This document shows, one piece after another, positions 1 to 7,534 of a stretch of 64,000 nt of DNA. The translations under genes were made by a program, and so were the position numbers. Positions within the stretch are counted from its first letter, which is position 1. The number at the start of each line of letters is the position of its first letter. The DNA is from Brevibacillus migulae (GTDB lineage: Bacteria; Bacillota; Bacilli; Brevibacillales; Brevibacillaceae): the NCBI RefSeq assembly GCF_004521915.1, contig NZ_SDKD01000011.1, positions 113,257 to 177,256 of the forward strand, written 5' to 3'. The notes under the pieces are model-generated. The model saw nothing but the letters and a program-made list of their open reading frames with translations. It had not been told where the DNA came from and did not search any database.

Positions 1-56
1 TCCAAAAACAACAGAATAGTACGATCCGGTTGAAATTCAATTCTCATGTGCCACAC
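1..56 (-). CDS. N-terminal fragment of an unidentified protein, runs off the left edge
   Basis: Only about 18 codons are visible. On the minus strand an AGGAG-like ribosome binding site precedes a GTG at 56, with an in-frame ATG at 47. The reading then continues without a stop to the window edge, giving MRIEFQPDRTILLFL. Too little is visible to name a family. Its upstream region carries a GGGTAT-type element like those near the sulfur genes, so it may belong to the same regulon; that is inference. Confidence 0.4.
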   Translation of the reverse strand, partial: MWHMRIEFQPDRTILLFL

Positions 57-101
57 ACCCCTTCTCCTATTTCCTATCATACTAGCATTGCACAAAATTG
101 A

Positions 102-125
102 CTGGGGTATGATTAAATATACTTT
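102..125. promoter_or_regulatory. Candidate CstR/CsoR-type operator
   Basis: A run of four G followed by TATGAT (104-113), then AT-rich sequence. GGGTATGAT recurs at 1861-1869, and an ATACCCC element lies at 2453-2459. CsoR/CstR-family operators are typically a short G/C run flanked by AT-rich arms. Assignment to the CstR-like protein encoded at 168-434 is inference. Confidence 0.3.
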
Positions 126-167
126 TTCGTTTAGTATTATGCAATAGGGGGTTGCTGTCAAACTGCA

Positions 168-434
168 TTATCTGCTTTTGACCAAAAGTTCGACTGCCTC
201 CTGCACCACCTTGCTCGTGTCCCCGCCTTTCTCCTGCTCCTCCCTCAAACAACGCTGGAGATTCTCTGCGACGATTTGGGCGATCGCTTTATCCGAAGCA
301 TTGCGGATGGCAGTCAGCTGGGCTACCACCTCTTTGCAGCTTTTTTGCTGCTCCATCATGCTCAGCACACCGCGAATTTGGCCCTCGATTCGGCGCAGAC
401 GTTTTTTGATATCATCACCGTAGTCGTAGTCCAT
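168..434 (-). CDS. cstR: CsoR/FrmR-family repressor, CstR-like persulfide sensor
   Basis: All-alpha repressor of the CsoR/RcnR family (about 89 residues, normal length). The start at 434 is chosen for the AGGAGGAG site just upstream; a longer in-frame ORF reaches 485. Two cysteines are placed as in the family (SCKEVV and QRCL). The position three to four residues before the second Cys, which is His in copper-binding CsoR, is Asn (ENLQRC). That pattern is typical of CstR, which senses persulfides through a Cys pair rather than copper. It sits last in a minus-strand run TauE - DsrE-like - CstR, with TusA nearby, matching the sulfur-detoxification setting known for CstR. Copper CsoR is the less likely alternative. 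Confidence 0.75.
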   Translation of the reverse strand: MDYDYGDDIKKRLRRIEGQIRGVLSMMEQQKSCKEVVAQLTAIRNASDKAIAQIVAENLQRCLREEQEKGGDTSKVVQEAVELLVKSR

Positions 435-491
435 CGATTTTCTCCTCCTGTAACATATACGTGTATACGTATAGTATAGTCGCAAAAAAAA

Positions 492-974
492 TTAAATAAA
501 CAAATTGATTTTCGCCTGGTTCGCATCTCCCAAGTAAGCGGCAACACCAGCAAATTCGACACCATCGATCAACTCTTCGTCTTTCAGCCCAAGCAGTTCC
601 TGCGTCATCGTGCAAGCCACCAGTTTGACGCCCTGCTCCTGGGCCAGCTCAATCAATTGGGGAAGGGACAAGGCATTATGCTTCTTCATGACGTGCTTGA
701 TCATTTGCGGTCCCATCCCCAGCATGTTCAGCTTGGAAAGCCCCAGCTTATTCGCCCCGCGCGGCATCATCCAGCCAAACGCCTTTTCCAGCCAATTTTT
801 CTTCACCAGGACAGACTCATCTTTGCGCAGCGCATTCAGCCCCCAAAAGGTGCAGAAAATCGTCACATCATGCTCGTACGCCGCTGCTCCATTGGCAATA
901 ATAAACGCGGCAATCGCTTTATCCAAATCCCCGCTGAATAACACAATCGTCGTCTTTTCTTTTTGCTGCTCCAT
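492..974 (-). CDS. DsrE/DsrF-like family protein (peroxiredoxin-family YrkE type)
   Basis: About 160 residues. Start at 974 chosen because AAGGAG lies directly upstream; the ORF extends to 1022 without a better site. The N-terminus EKTTIVLFSGDLDKAIAAFIIANGA has the beta-alpha pattern of the DsrE fold. A cysteine in LVACTMTQELLG near the C-terminal third fits the conserved DsrE-family cysteine. Family members often accompany TusA and rhodanese proteins in sulfur relay. It lies 24 nt downstream of the TauE exporter gene and upstream of cstR, so it is probably co-transcribed with both. Catalytic role unknown. Confidence 0.7.
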   Translation of the reverse strand: MEQQKEKTTIVLFSGDLDKAIAAFIIANGAAAYEHDVTIFCTFWGLNALRKDESVLVKKNWLEKAFGWMMPRGANKLGLSKLNMLGMGPQMIKHVMKKHNALSLPQLIELAQEQGVKLVACTMTQELLGLKDEELIDGVEFAGVAAYLGDANQAKINLFI

Positions 975-997
975 GATCTCTATCTCCTTTTCGATCG

Positions 998-1792
998 CTA
1001 TACTTGTAAAAGATCGGCCCAAATTTTAACCGCAGTCAGGGAAATCAGTGCGATTAACCCGTAACGCAGCCATTTCACATTGATCCTCGCGCTTAGCAAG
1101 CTGCCGATTGGCGCTCCCAGGATGCTTCCCAATACAGTGAATACGGTAGGCATCAGCGGAATATGCCCAGCTGTCAGCTTGCCCAATACACCGCCAATGG
1201 CGGAGATGAATACAATAGCCAAAGAAGAGGCGATCGTCACACGCGTCGGGATTTTCAGGACGGTCAGCATGATCGGAATCAAGATAAACGCACCGCCAGC
1301 GCCCACTATCCCCGAAACTAGGCCTACCGCAAATGCTGCCAGGATCGCGATCATGCGGTTGTAGGCAATTTCCTCCGCGTTTTCTTCAGTCCCCTTGTTT
1401 TTCAGCAGCATGAGGAAGACAGCCACGACGGCCAATACTCCATATATAAGGTTAATGCCCTCACTGGACATATATTTTGAAATGAATCCTCCGAGCAGAC
1501 TCGCGACCAGAATGCTCCCGCCCATGTCCTTGACCAGTCCTTTGTGGATCAGCGAAGTGTTCTTTCCGCTTTTCTTCCGGAAAGCGAGCACCCCGGCAAA
1601 AGAGGAAAAAAACACCTGAAACATGGAAATCGAAGCGACTTCCTGTGTGGGAAACCGGGCAACCCCCAGCCAATCGGGAACAAACAGGAGCAGGGGATAG
1701 TTAATAATTGCCCCGCCTATTCCTAGCAGCCCGGAGAAAAAAGAGCCCACCAACCCCAACGAAAACAATACGAGAAACAGCAGAATGTCCAT
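998..1792 (-). CDS. TauE/SafE (TSUP) family sulfite/anion exporter
   Basis: About 264 residues with a repeated two-half membrane architecture. The first half begins LVGSFFSGLLGIGGAIINYPLL and the second LVSGIVGAGGAFILIPIML. The duplicated G-x-GGA motifs are the hallmark of the TSUP family. The start at 1792 has GGAGG a few bases upstream; the ORF runs on to 1825. TSUP proteins export sulfite or related sulfur anions across the cytoplasmic membrane. Its position at the head of a run with DsrE-like and CstR-like genes supports a sulfur-anion export role, probably induced when CstR is modified by persulfide. Confidence 0.8.
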   Translation of the reverse strand: MDILLFLVLFSLGLVGSFFSGLLGIGGAIINYPLLLFVPDWLGVARFPTQEVASISMFQVFFSSFAGVLAFRKKSGKNTSLIHKGLVKDMGGSILVASLLGGFISKYMSSEGINLIYGVLAVVAVFLMLLKNKGTEENAEEIAYNRMIAILAAFAVGLVSGIVGAGGAFILIPIMLTVLKIPTRVTIASSLAIVFISAIGGVLGKLTAGHIPLMPTVFTVLGSILGAPIGSLLSARINVKWLRYGLIALISLTAVKIWADLLQV

Positions 1793-1860
1793 ACGTCCTC
1801 CCCGTTGCCTACCTCCGTCGCGCAAACTTGCCGATACCTGTTTTCAAATCGGGGCATTTC

Positions 1861-1875
1861 GGGTATGATAATACC
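1861..1875. promoter_or_regulatory. Dyad GGTAT-N4-ATACC upstream of the TauE operon
   Basis: GGGTATGATAATACC contains the perfect inverted repeat GGTAT/ATACC with a 4-nt spacer. It lies 69 nt upstream of the TauE start, and GGGTATGAT recurs near 105. It is a candidate CstR operator autoregulating the TauE-DsrE-CstR run; inference from shared sequence and gene content. Confidence 0.35.
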
Positions 1876-1905
1876 AAGTAAAATAATCGGAATAGGGTGG
1901 TATTT

Positions 1906-2082
1906 GTGGTTCGACTGTTACAATCGCTTTTCCAACAGCATTGTCCAACCTGCAATGAACCCCTTCGCTCGGAAAGAGACGCGTTTAGCAGCGTCAAAGC
2001 ATGTCCCCATGGTCACTTTAAAGAAGAAACCTATCCCCATTTAGGCGTCAGCATTGTTTATCACGATTTTAGAAAAACTTGA
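1906..2082 (+). CDS. Small Cys/His-rich hypothetical protein (58 aa)
   Basis: Not recognised. The reading frame encodes CPTC, then CPHGH about 20 residues later, an arrangement suggestive of a small zinc site. The GTG at 1906 is chosen because AGGGTGG lies five bases upstream; a GTG at 1897 is also in frame. It is divergent from the TauE operon and ends at 2082 inside an inverted repeat that may terminate it. Codon composition is unremarkable. It could be a chance ORF; the clustered cysteines argue mildly for a real gene. Confidence 0.4.
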   Translation: MVRLLQSLFQQHCPTCNEPLRSERDAFSSVKACPHGHFKEETYPHLGVSIVYHDFRKT

Positions 2083-2116
2083 CTTTGCCAAGTCTTTGGC
2101 GGAGCTTAGTTTTTCT
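2071..2116 (+). terminator. Possible terminator after the small Cys-rich ORF
   Basis: AGAAAAACT (2071-2079) pairs with AGTTTTTCT (2108-2116). Inside, GCCAA/TTGGC forms a second perfect stem around GTCT. The right arm supplies a short T run. The outer loop is large, so this is only a plausible terminator. Confidence 0.35.
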
Positions 2117-2156
2117 CATGCCGATGGGTATTTTATAAATTCCTATCGACCGAAAT

Positions 2157-2184
2157 AAGCGAACACTGGTAAGCAGTGCTCGCC
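2157..2184 (-). terminator. Terminator downstream of tusA
   Basis: GCGAGCACTG and CAGTGTTCGC on the minus strand pair around CTTAC and are followed by CTTATTT. It sits directly after the tusA stop. Confidence 0.55.
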
Positions 2185-2192
2185 TATTTTCA

Positions 2193-2420
2193 TTAGACCT
2201 TTTTTACGAGGAATTTGTAAACACCGTTTTCTGCCTCATGATGAACCAGCTCATGGTTGGTCTGTTTCACCCACGCCTGGAAGTCGTTGAGAGATCCTCT
2301 GTCTGTGGACAGAACCTCCATGATTTGCCCTGGCTGCAAGCCGTCCAATGCCTTCTTCGCTTTTACGATCGGCATCGGGCATGCCAGTCCTTTTGTATCC
2401 ACGGTGATATCTGCTTTCAT
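2193..2420 (-). CDS. tusA: TusA/SirA-family sulfur carrier
   Basis: 75 residues, full length for the family. TusA proteins carry a persulfide on a conserved cysteine and pass sulfur to acceptors in the cytoplasm. The family signature is clear: KGLACPMPIVKAKKAL has the CPxP motif with the active Cys near residue 14. GGGAGGAA precedes the ATG at 2420. It stands alone between the RCC1-like gene and the TauE/DsrE/CstR run. An ATACCCC element lies about 35 nt upstream, suggesting control by the same CstR-like repressor. Confidence 0.88.
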   Translation of the reverse strand: MKADITVDTKGLACPMPIVKAKKALDGLQPGQIMEVLSTDRGSLNDFQAWVKQTNHELVHHEAENGVYKFLVKKV

Positions 2421-2450
2421 ATTCGTGTTCCTCCCAGCCGTTTTATATAC

Positions 2451-2470
2451 TTATACCCCTATATGTATAT
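2451..2470. promoter_or_regulatory. Candidate CstR-type operator upstream of tusA
   Basis: TTATACCCCTATATGTATAT contains a four-C run flanked by TA-rich arms, the general look of CsoR/CstR operators. It lies 31-50 nt upstream of the tusA start. Related GGGTAT elements occur at 104 and 1861. Confidence 0.35.
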
Positions 2471-2513
2471 TAAAGACCATTTTTACTCTTGTCAATCCCG
2501 CTTCCTTTCCATG

Positions 2514-2542
2514 AAAAAGGGAAGCATGGTAGCATGCTTCCC
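2514..2542 (-). terminator. Terminator of the RCC1-like gene
   Basis: GGGAAGCATG (2519-2528) and CATGCTTCCC (2533-2542) form a perfect 10-bp stem. On the minus strand it is followed by five T, downstream of the stop at 2581. Confidence 0.75.
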
Positions 2543-2580
2543 CACATAAACCGGTGCCCGTCCAGGCTTTCCAGTCAAAG

Positions 2581-3756
2581 CTATGGATGAGTCGTAAATT
2601 CAATATCTTCGAATAAGAAGATTCCTTCCTTTGGATCAAAATGAAGGGTAGTAATGTGGCTATTATCCTTTTTGATTCGTTCGATCAATTGCTCTTTGGT
2701 CGGATACGGCTTTGTCTGAACCGTCCCCTTTCCGAAAGCATAGAGCGTCTTTCCATGAATCCCAGCGCTTGTCGCATTCGACGCCAGCTTCTCATAGTTC
2801 GTATAGAGAAATCCCATAAAGTCGAATCCTTTGGTGTCACTGATGTAAATTCGTCCATTTGCCCGGTACGCATACCTCACCCATACCTCTCCATTCGCTT
2901 TGTACAAGAAATCGGTGTAGGGCGTGGTTTTATAGCCGGTAGCATTGATAAACATCGGGTCGGTCAGCGGATCCAGCTTTCTCAACGAGTAGGTATAGAT
3001 GACCGAGCCTCCCTGTGCAGTCGGGAGATAAAACAATGGCGGTTGGGCTGCTGTTTTCCCATAGATGGATCGATTGAGGCTCTTGTCAAGGGCAAAGACA
3101 TGCTGGTACGCCCCCGCCGCTCCGATGCGCTGCAGATCTAATGTGGTCGGATGCAGCATATGGTTGTATCCACACACGTAAATGCCATCGTCTGCAATGA
3201 TGACCGTTGTATTCGCGGAGGTCGCCGCTGAACGAACCTTGCTCATCAGCTTGGTCGGCGTGCCCACTTTTTTCACACCTTTGATCCCCAATTGATTCAG
3301 GTTATTGGCTCCCATGACATACAGATCCCGGTTCGTTGTGAGGAACAGGATTTCATTTCGTCCAGTCATGACCTTCTCCACCGTGGTGATCGGCAGGGGG
3401 ACCGGCTTTGCCGAGCTCAGAACCGGCTTCTGGTAATAAATCATGTCGCTTTGGTCATACAAGGTTCCTTGGAAATAGACCCGCTTTCCTTCCGTCAAGA
3501 ACAGCATAAATTTTTCACCGGCGATCAGTTCCTTCACTTTTTCCGGAATGGCGAGAGGCTTTGTGGAATTGCCCACGTACACCTTTCCACCTCTCACGAC
3601 ATATGGCTGACCGTTCAAGGCATCCACCTGCTGGACGTTGACTGCTGCCTTCGCAGCGGCGGGCTTGACAGTCGCTGCCGTGCCTGCCTCGGTAATCGAA
3701 ATGTTTATTGTCAAAAGACTTGCGATAAGGGTAAGCGCCCCTAACATGCGTTTCAC
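2581..3756 (-). CDS. Secreted RCC1-like repeat protein, function unknown
   Basis: 391 residues with a clear signal peptide (MKRMLGALTLIASLLTINIS, cleavage near residue 25). The body has beta-propeller-like repeats of the RCC1 type. The best copy is DLYVMGANNLNQLGIKGVKK around residues 145-165, and weaker copies read GIYVCGYNHMLHP and LYAFGKGTVQ. In bacteria such extracellular repeat proteins are common but poorly characterised, so I assign no function. The start is a GTG at 3756 preceded by AAGGGG. It is monocistronic with its own terminator. Confidence 0.65.
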   Translation of the reverse strand: MKRMLGALTLIASLLTINISITEAGTAATVKPAAAKAAVNVQQVDALNGQPYVVRGGKVYVGNSTKPLAIPEKVKELIAGEKFMLFLTEGKRVYFQGTLYDQSDMIYYQKPVLSSAKPVPLPITTVEKVMTGRNEILFLTTNRDLYVMGANNLNQLGIKGVKKVGTPTKLMSKVRSAATSANTTVIIADDGIYVCGYNHMLHPTTLDLQRIGAAGAYQHVFALDKSLNRSIYGKTAAQPPLFYLPTAQGGSVIYTYSLRKLDPLTDPMFINATGYKTTPYTDFLYKANGEVWVRYAYRANGRIYISDTKGFDFMGFLYTNYEKLASNATSAGIHGKTLYAFGKGTVQTKPYPTKEQLIERIKKDNSHITTLHFDPKEGIFLFEDIEFTTHP

Positions 3757-3850
3757 GAATGTGTGCCCCTTTCATTTACCTGGTTCATATTACCAAGACG
3801 GCAGGAAAATCCAAAATGTTACAAAGGGAAATAAAACAATTTTAGCCCAA

Positions 3851-3864
3851 GTGATCTATTTCAC
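3851..3864. promoter_or_regulatory. Candidate Rex operator upstream of adh
   Basis: GTGATCTATTTCAC matches the core GTGA-N6-TCAC of the Rex consensus TTGTGAN6TCACAA, with the outer TTs not conserved (AA on the left). It lies 94-107 nt before an alcohol dehydrogenase gene, a standard Rex target that responds to NADH/NAD+. No Rex gene is in the window. Confidence 0.4.
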
Positions 3865-3957
3865 TCCATCATTCTCCCAAATCGGCAAAATAGAAGATGT
3901 AACCATCCGATAGAGAACATTCATCCACTTTTCAGGGAGAATGAAGGAGGAACCACA

Positions 3958-4971
3958 ATGAAAGCAGCAGTTGTCAAACACTTTAAAGCACCGCTGACGA
4001 TTGAACAGGTGGAAAAGCCAGAGGTAGGACCAGGTGAAGTGCTCGTTCACATTCATGCGTGCGGGGTATGTCATACCGACTTGCATGCGGCCCATGGAGA
4101 TTGGCCGGTAAAGCCCAAGCTGCCATTGATCCCTGGGCACGAAGGTGTTGGCGTCATTGAAAAAGTGGGACCGGGCGTTACGCATCTCAAAGCAGGCGAT
4201 CGTGTCGGCATTCCATGGCTGTATTCTGCTTGCGGTCATTGTGAGTACTGCTTGAGCGGATGGGAGACGCTGTGCCCCAACCAGCATAACTCCGGTTATT
4301 CGGTAGACGGCGGTTATGCGGAGTATTGCAAGGCGGCAGCTGATTATGTCGTGAAAATTCCGGAAAACCTTGATTTTGTGGAAGCCGCACCGATTTTCTG
4401 CGCAGGGGTAACCACCTATAAAGCGCTGAAAGTAACGGGAGCCAAGCCGGGAGAATGGGTAGCCATTTATGGTGCTGGCGGTCTCGGTCACGTGGCGATC
4501 CAATATGCGAAGGCGATGGGACTGCATGTCGCAGCCGTCGATACAGGCGAGGAAAAACTGGCGCTCGCTCGCGAGCTGGGTGCAGATTTGACGGTTGACT
4601 TCCGCATGGAAAAAGCCGATGAAGCGATTCAAGAAAAAGTAGGCGGTGTTCACGCTGCCGTATGTACAGCGGTGAACAAGATCGCCTTCCAGCAAGCCTT
4701 CCACAGTGTTCGCCGCGGCGGTACTTGCGTAGCGGTAGGTCTGCCGCCGGAAGACATGCCTGTTCCGATTTTTGATACGGTACTGAAAGGCATTAAAGTG
4801 GTAGGCTCCATCGTGGGAACACGCAAAGATCTCATCGAAGCCCTGCAGTTTGCTTCTGAGGGCAAGGTGAAAACCATCGTTCAGACCAAACCGTTGGAAG
4901 AAATTAATGAGATTTTTGAGCAGATGGAAAAAGGAGAAATTAACGGTCGTATTGTACTCACCTTCGAATAA
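3958..4971 (+). CDS. adhP: Zinc-dependent alcohol dehydrogenase, AdhP/AdhA type
   Basis: 337 residues, a typical medium-chain dehydrogenase. It interconverts primary alcohols and aldehydes with NAD(H). Catalytic zinc ligands are visible in [14 protein letters not shown] and GHEGVG. The structural zinc site is the four-cysteine [15 protein letters not shown] segment. The Rossmann motif [10 protein letters not shown] sits near residue 178. AGGAGG lies just before the ATG. The gene stands alone, ends at a strong terminator, and has a candidate Rex operator upstream, which fits a fermentative, redox-controlled enzyme. Confidence 0.9.
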   Translation: MKAAVVKHFKAPLTIEQVEKPEVGPGEVLVHIHACGVCHTDLHAAHGDWPVKPKLPLIPGHEGVGVIEKVGPGVTHLKAGDRVGIPWLYSACGHCEYCLSGWETLCPNQHNSGYSVDGGYAEYCKAAADYVVKIPENLDFVEAAPIFCAGVTTYKALKVTGAKPGEWVAIYGAGGLGHVAIQYAKAMGLHVAAVDTGEEKLALARELGADLTVDFRMEKADEAIQEKVGGVHAAVCTAVNKIAFQQAFHSVRRGGTCVAVGLPPEDMPVPIFDTVLKGIKVVGSIVGTRKDLIEALQFASEGKVKTIVQTKPLEEINEIFEQMEKGEINGRIVLTFE

Positions 4972-4984
4972 GCGTTGGATCACA

Positions 4985-5030
4985 CATCCCCCCGGCAGGC
5001 AGGAAGCTGTCGGGGGGATGATTTCTTTTT
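4985..5030 (+). terminator. Terminator after adhP
   Basis: CATCCCCCCGGCAG pairs with CTGTCGGGGGGATG across an 8-nt loop and is followed by ATTTCTTTTT. Confidence 0.85.
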
Positions 5031-5103
5031 GGATGACAGTTTTCCAGTTTCCCTGCTAAAGTGGACAGTAGATGTGCTTATGTCAAAAAGCGGGGATGAT
5101 AAC

Positions 5104-5844
5104 ATGGCGGATAAAAAAGGGATGCTGCTGCAGCTTGCAGATCATGTCTGGATCTACCCTCAGGGGGAAAACCTGGAGCGGATTGAGCCCGCAGTAGGGG
5201 TAATCATGACCGCGAACCAAACCGTATTGATTGATTGCGGAAATAGCCCGGGGCATGCCAGAGAGATACAGCGGGCACTGCATGAAAGAAAGGCGCCTCC
5301 TGTTTCAACCATCATCTATACCCACCATCATTGGGACCATATTTTTGGCAGCTGTGTGTTTGACGCTGAGGTGATCGCCTGTCGGCAGTGTGCCGACGAG
5401 CTGGACAGCATGGCCGAGATTCCGTGGGGGCCGGCATGGCTGGAGCATGAGATGAAGGAAAATCCTTTATTGGAGAGAAGTAACCGTGCGAAGCTTCTTG
5501 TCATCGAGGATTGGAGCGAGCTGCGGATCGTGAAGCCGACTCGCGTCTTTGCCGATCAGATGACACTGGAGGTAGACGGGATCACACTGCAACTGCAATG
5601 GGTAGGCGGCCCCCATGCGAACGATTCGATCACGGTGGAAGTCGTTGGCCAAGGTGTGCTCTTTGTAGCGGACTGTTTCTATCCACCGCCGTTTCATCTG
5701 CGCAAGCCGGACGATACCCCGGATTGGGACATGCTGAACCGATTGCGGAAAGATTCCATCCAGTGGTATGTTCACGGGCATGGTCAGCCGCTAACGTCCG
5801 ATGAGATCCAGCAGCTTTGGCAAAACACAAAAAAACAAGCATAA
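5104..5844 (+). CDS. MBL-fold metallo-hydrolase
   Basis: 246 residues from the ATG at 5104; an ATG at 5080 is also in frame and neither site has a strong Shine-Dalgarno. The metallo-beta-lactamase motif THHHWDH supplies the first metal ligands. GGPHANDS, the Asp in VADCFYPP, and the final His in HGHG complete the usual set. The architecture is close to class B beta-lactamase-like hydrolases, but the substrate cannot be read from sequence. It follows the adhP terminator, so it is probably transcribed alone. Its 3' end overlaps the tRNA-Ser terminator on the other strand. Confidence 0.8.
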   Translation: MADKKGMLLQLADHVWIYPQGENLERIEPAVGVIMTANQTVLIDCGNSPGHAREIQRALHERKAPPVSTIIYTHHHWDHIFGSCVFDAEVIACRQCADELDSMAEIPWGPAWLEHEMKENPLLERSNRAKLLVIEDWSELRIVKPTRVFADQMTLEVDGITLQLQWVGGPHANDSITVEVVGQGVLFVADCFYPPPFHLRKPDDTPDWDMLNRLRKDSIQWYVHGHGQPLTSDEIQQLWQNTKKQA

Positions 5845-5873
5845 GCTGCCTCACTGGCAAACTCATGCTTGTT
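5827..5873 (-). terminator. Terminator of tRNA-Ser
   Basis: AACAAGCAT and ATGCTTGTT form a perfect stem with a long loop. On the minus strand it runs into seven T. It overlaps the 3' end of the convergent metallo-hydrolase gene. Confidence 0.6.
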
Positions 5874-5887
5874 GAACTTGTTATGTA

Positions 5888-5979
5888 TGGCGGAGAGAGT
5901 GGGATTCGAACCCACGCACGCCTCACGACGCCTAACGCATTTCGAGTGCGTCCCCTTATGACCACTTGGGTATCTCTCC
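5888..5979 (-). tRNA. tRNA-Ser (anticodon CGA)
   Basis: Minus-strand 92-nt class II tRNA. Acceptor GGAGAGA pairs with TCTCTCC. The anticodon arm ACGCA-CTCGAAA-TGCGT gives anticodon CGA. A long variable arm and a T-arm with GGTTCGAATCC are present, and CCA is encoded at the 3' end. It reads UCG codons. Confidence 0.95.
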
Positions 5980-6118
5980 AGAACATCCCGAAGCAAAAAT
6001 AACTATAGCAAAAATATTTTCCCCATGCAAGATGAAAAATATTGGCATACTTGATTTGCATGGCTTCTTCCGGCAATATAGGAAGAAATCAAAAGAACTG
6101 ATTAAAGCGAGGAACCAT

Positions 6119-6835
6119 ATGAAACGCGAACGTCTCGATAAAGTACTGGCCAATATGGGCTTGGGTACACGCAAGGAAGTAAAAGCGCTCGTAAAACAGA
6201 AATTGATCGAAGTAGACGGTGTCGTTGCGACCGACCCCGGCATGCACGTCATCCCGGAGGAGCAGACGATCCTCGTCGAAGGGGAGCCGCTGAACTATAA
6301 GCGCTGGATTTATGTCATGCTGAACAAGCCACCGGGCGTGATCTCTGCCACGGAAGATCCCCGTCATGAGACCGTCGTCGACCTGCTGCCGATCGAATGG
6401 GCGGATAAGGTTCATCCGGTTGGACGGCTGGATATCGATACCGAAGGGCTGCTACTGTTAACCAATGACGGACAGCTTTCCCACAGTCTCCTTTCCCCCA
6501 AAAAGAAAGTGGACAAGGAGTATTATGCGAAAATTCGCGGGCAAGTGACCCAGCACCACGTCGATGAATTTGCCAAAGGGGTAACCCTCGATGACGGCTA
6601 TCATACCATGCCCGCCAAATTGGAGATCCTGTCCTCAGGCGAAGAATCCGAGATCAAGGTCACGATCATGGAAGGGAAGTTTCATCAGGTGAAGCGCATG
6701 TTTGCTGCCTTCGGACTGGAGGTCACCTATCTGAAACGACTGCGGATGGGCACGCTCCTGCTGGACGAGTCGCTGGAATTGGGAGATTTCCGGGAACTGA
6801 CCGAAGAAGAGCTTGCCGGACTTCGCGGAGAATAA
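6119..6835 (+). CDS. rsuA: Ribosomal small-subunit pseudouridine synthase, RsuA/RluB family
   Basis: 238 residues. An N-terminal S4 RNA-binding domain (MKRERLDKVLANMGLGTRKE, roughly 1-60) is followed by the catalytic domain. Its signature VGRLDIDTEGLLLLTNDG contains the catalytic Asp, and KMFAAFG-type sequence (VKRMFAAFGLEV) lies near the end. The family isomerises specific uridines of 16S (RsuA) or 23S rRNA (RluB); which one cannot be decided with certainty from sequence. The ATG at 6119 is chosen for GCGAGG upstream and the start of the S4 domain; the ORF extends 5' through the tRNA region without a better start. Confidence 0.85.
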   Translation: MKRERLDKVLANMGLGTRKEVKALVKQKLIEVDGVVATDPGMHVIPEEQTILVEGEPLNYKRWIYVMLNKPPGVISATEDPRHETVVDLLPIEWADKVHPVGRLDIDTEGLLLLTNDGQLSHSLLSPKKKVDKEYYAKIRGQVTQHHVDEFAKGVTLDDGYHTMPAKLEILSSGEESEIKVTIMEGKFHQVKRMFAAFGLEVTYLKRLRMGTLLLDESLELGDFRELTEEELAGLRGE

Positions 6836-6857
6836 CCTCCTGCCCTTACGTACCTAA

Positions 6858-7377
<520 letters not shown>

Positions 7378-7534
7378 TTACTCTGTTCATGACTACCTTA
7401 CGATGACATGCTGCCTGCGTCAAATCAAAAGCGGTTCGATTCTAGCAAGGCTCGTGCTGTCCCCTATCAAAATAGCCCTTTTGGGTACGTTTCTATTCGC
7501 CATCCTCTTGGCAAAAATGACAAAGAGGAGGTGA

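Noticed and set aside
3856..4983. 375-codon minus-strand ORF opposite adhP
   Set aside because: Fully antisense to a well-supported dehydrogenase gene with no ribosome site; low-complexity product.
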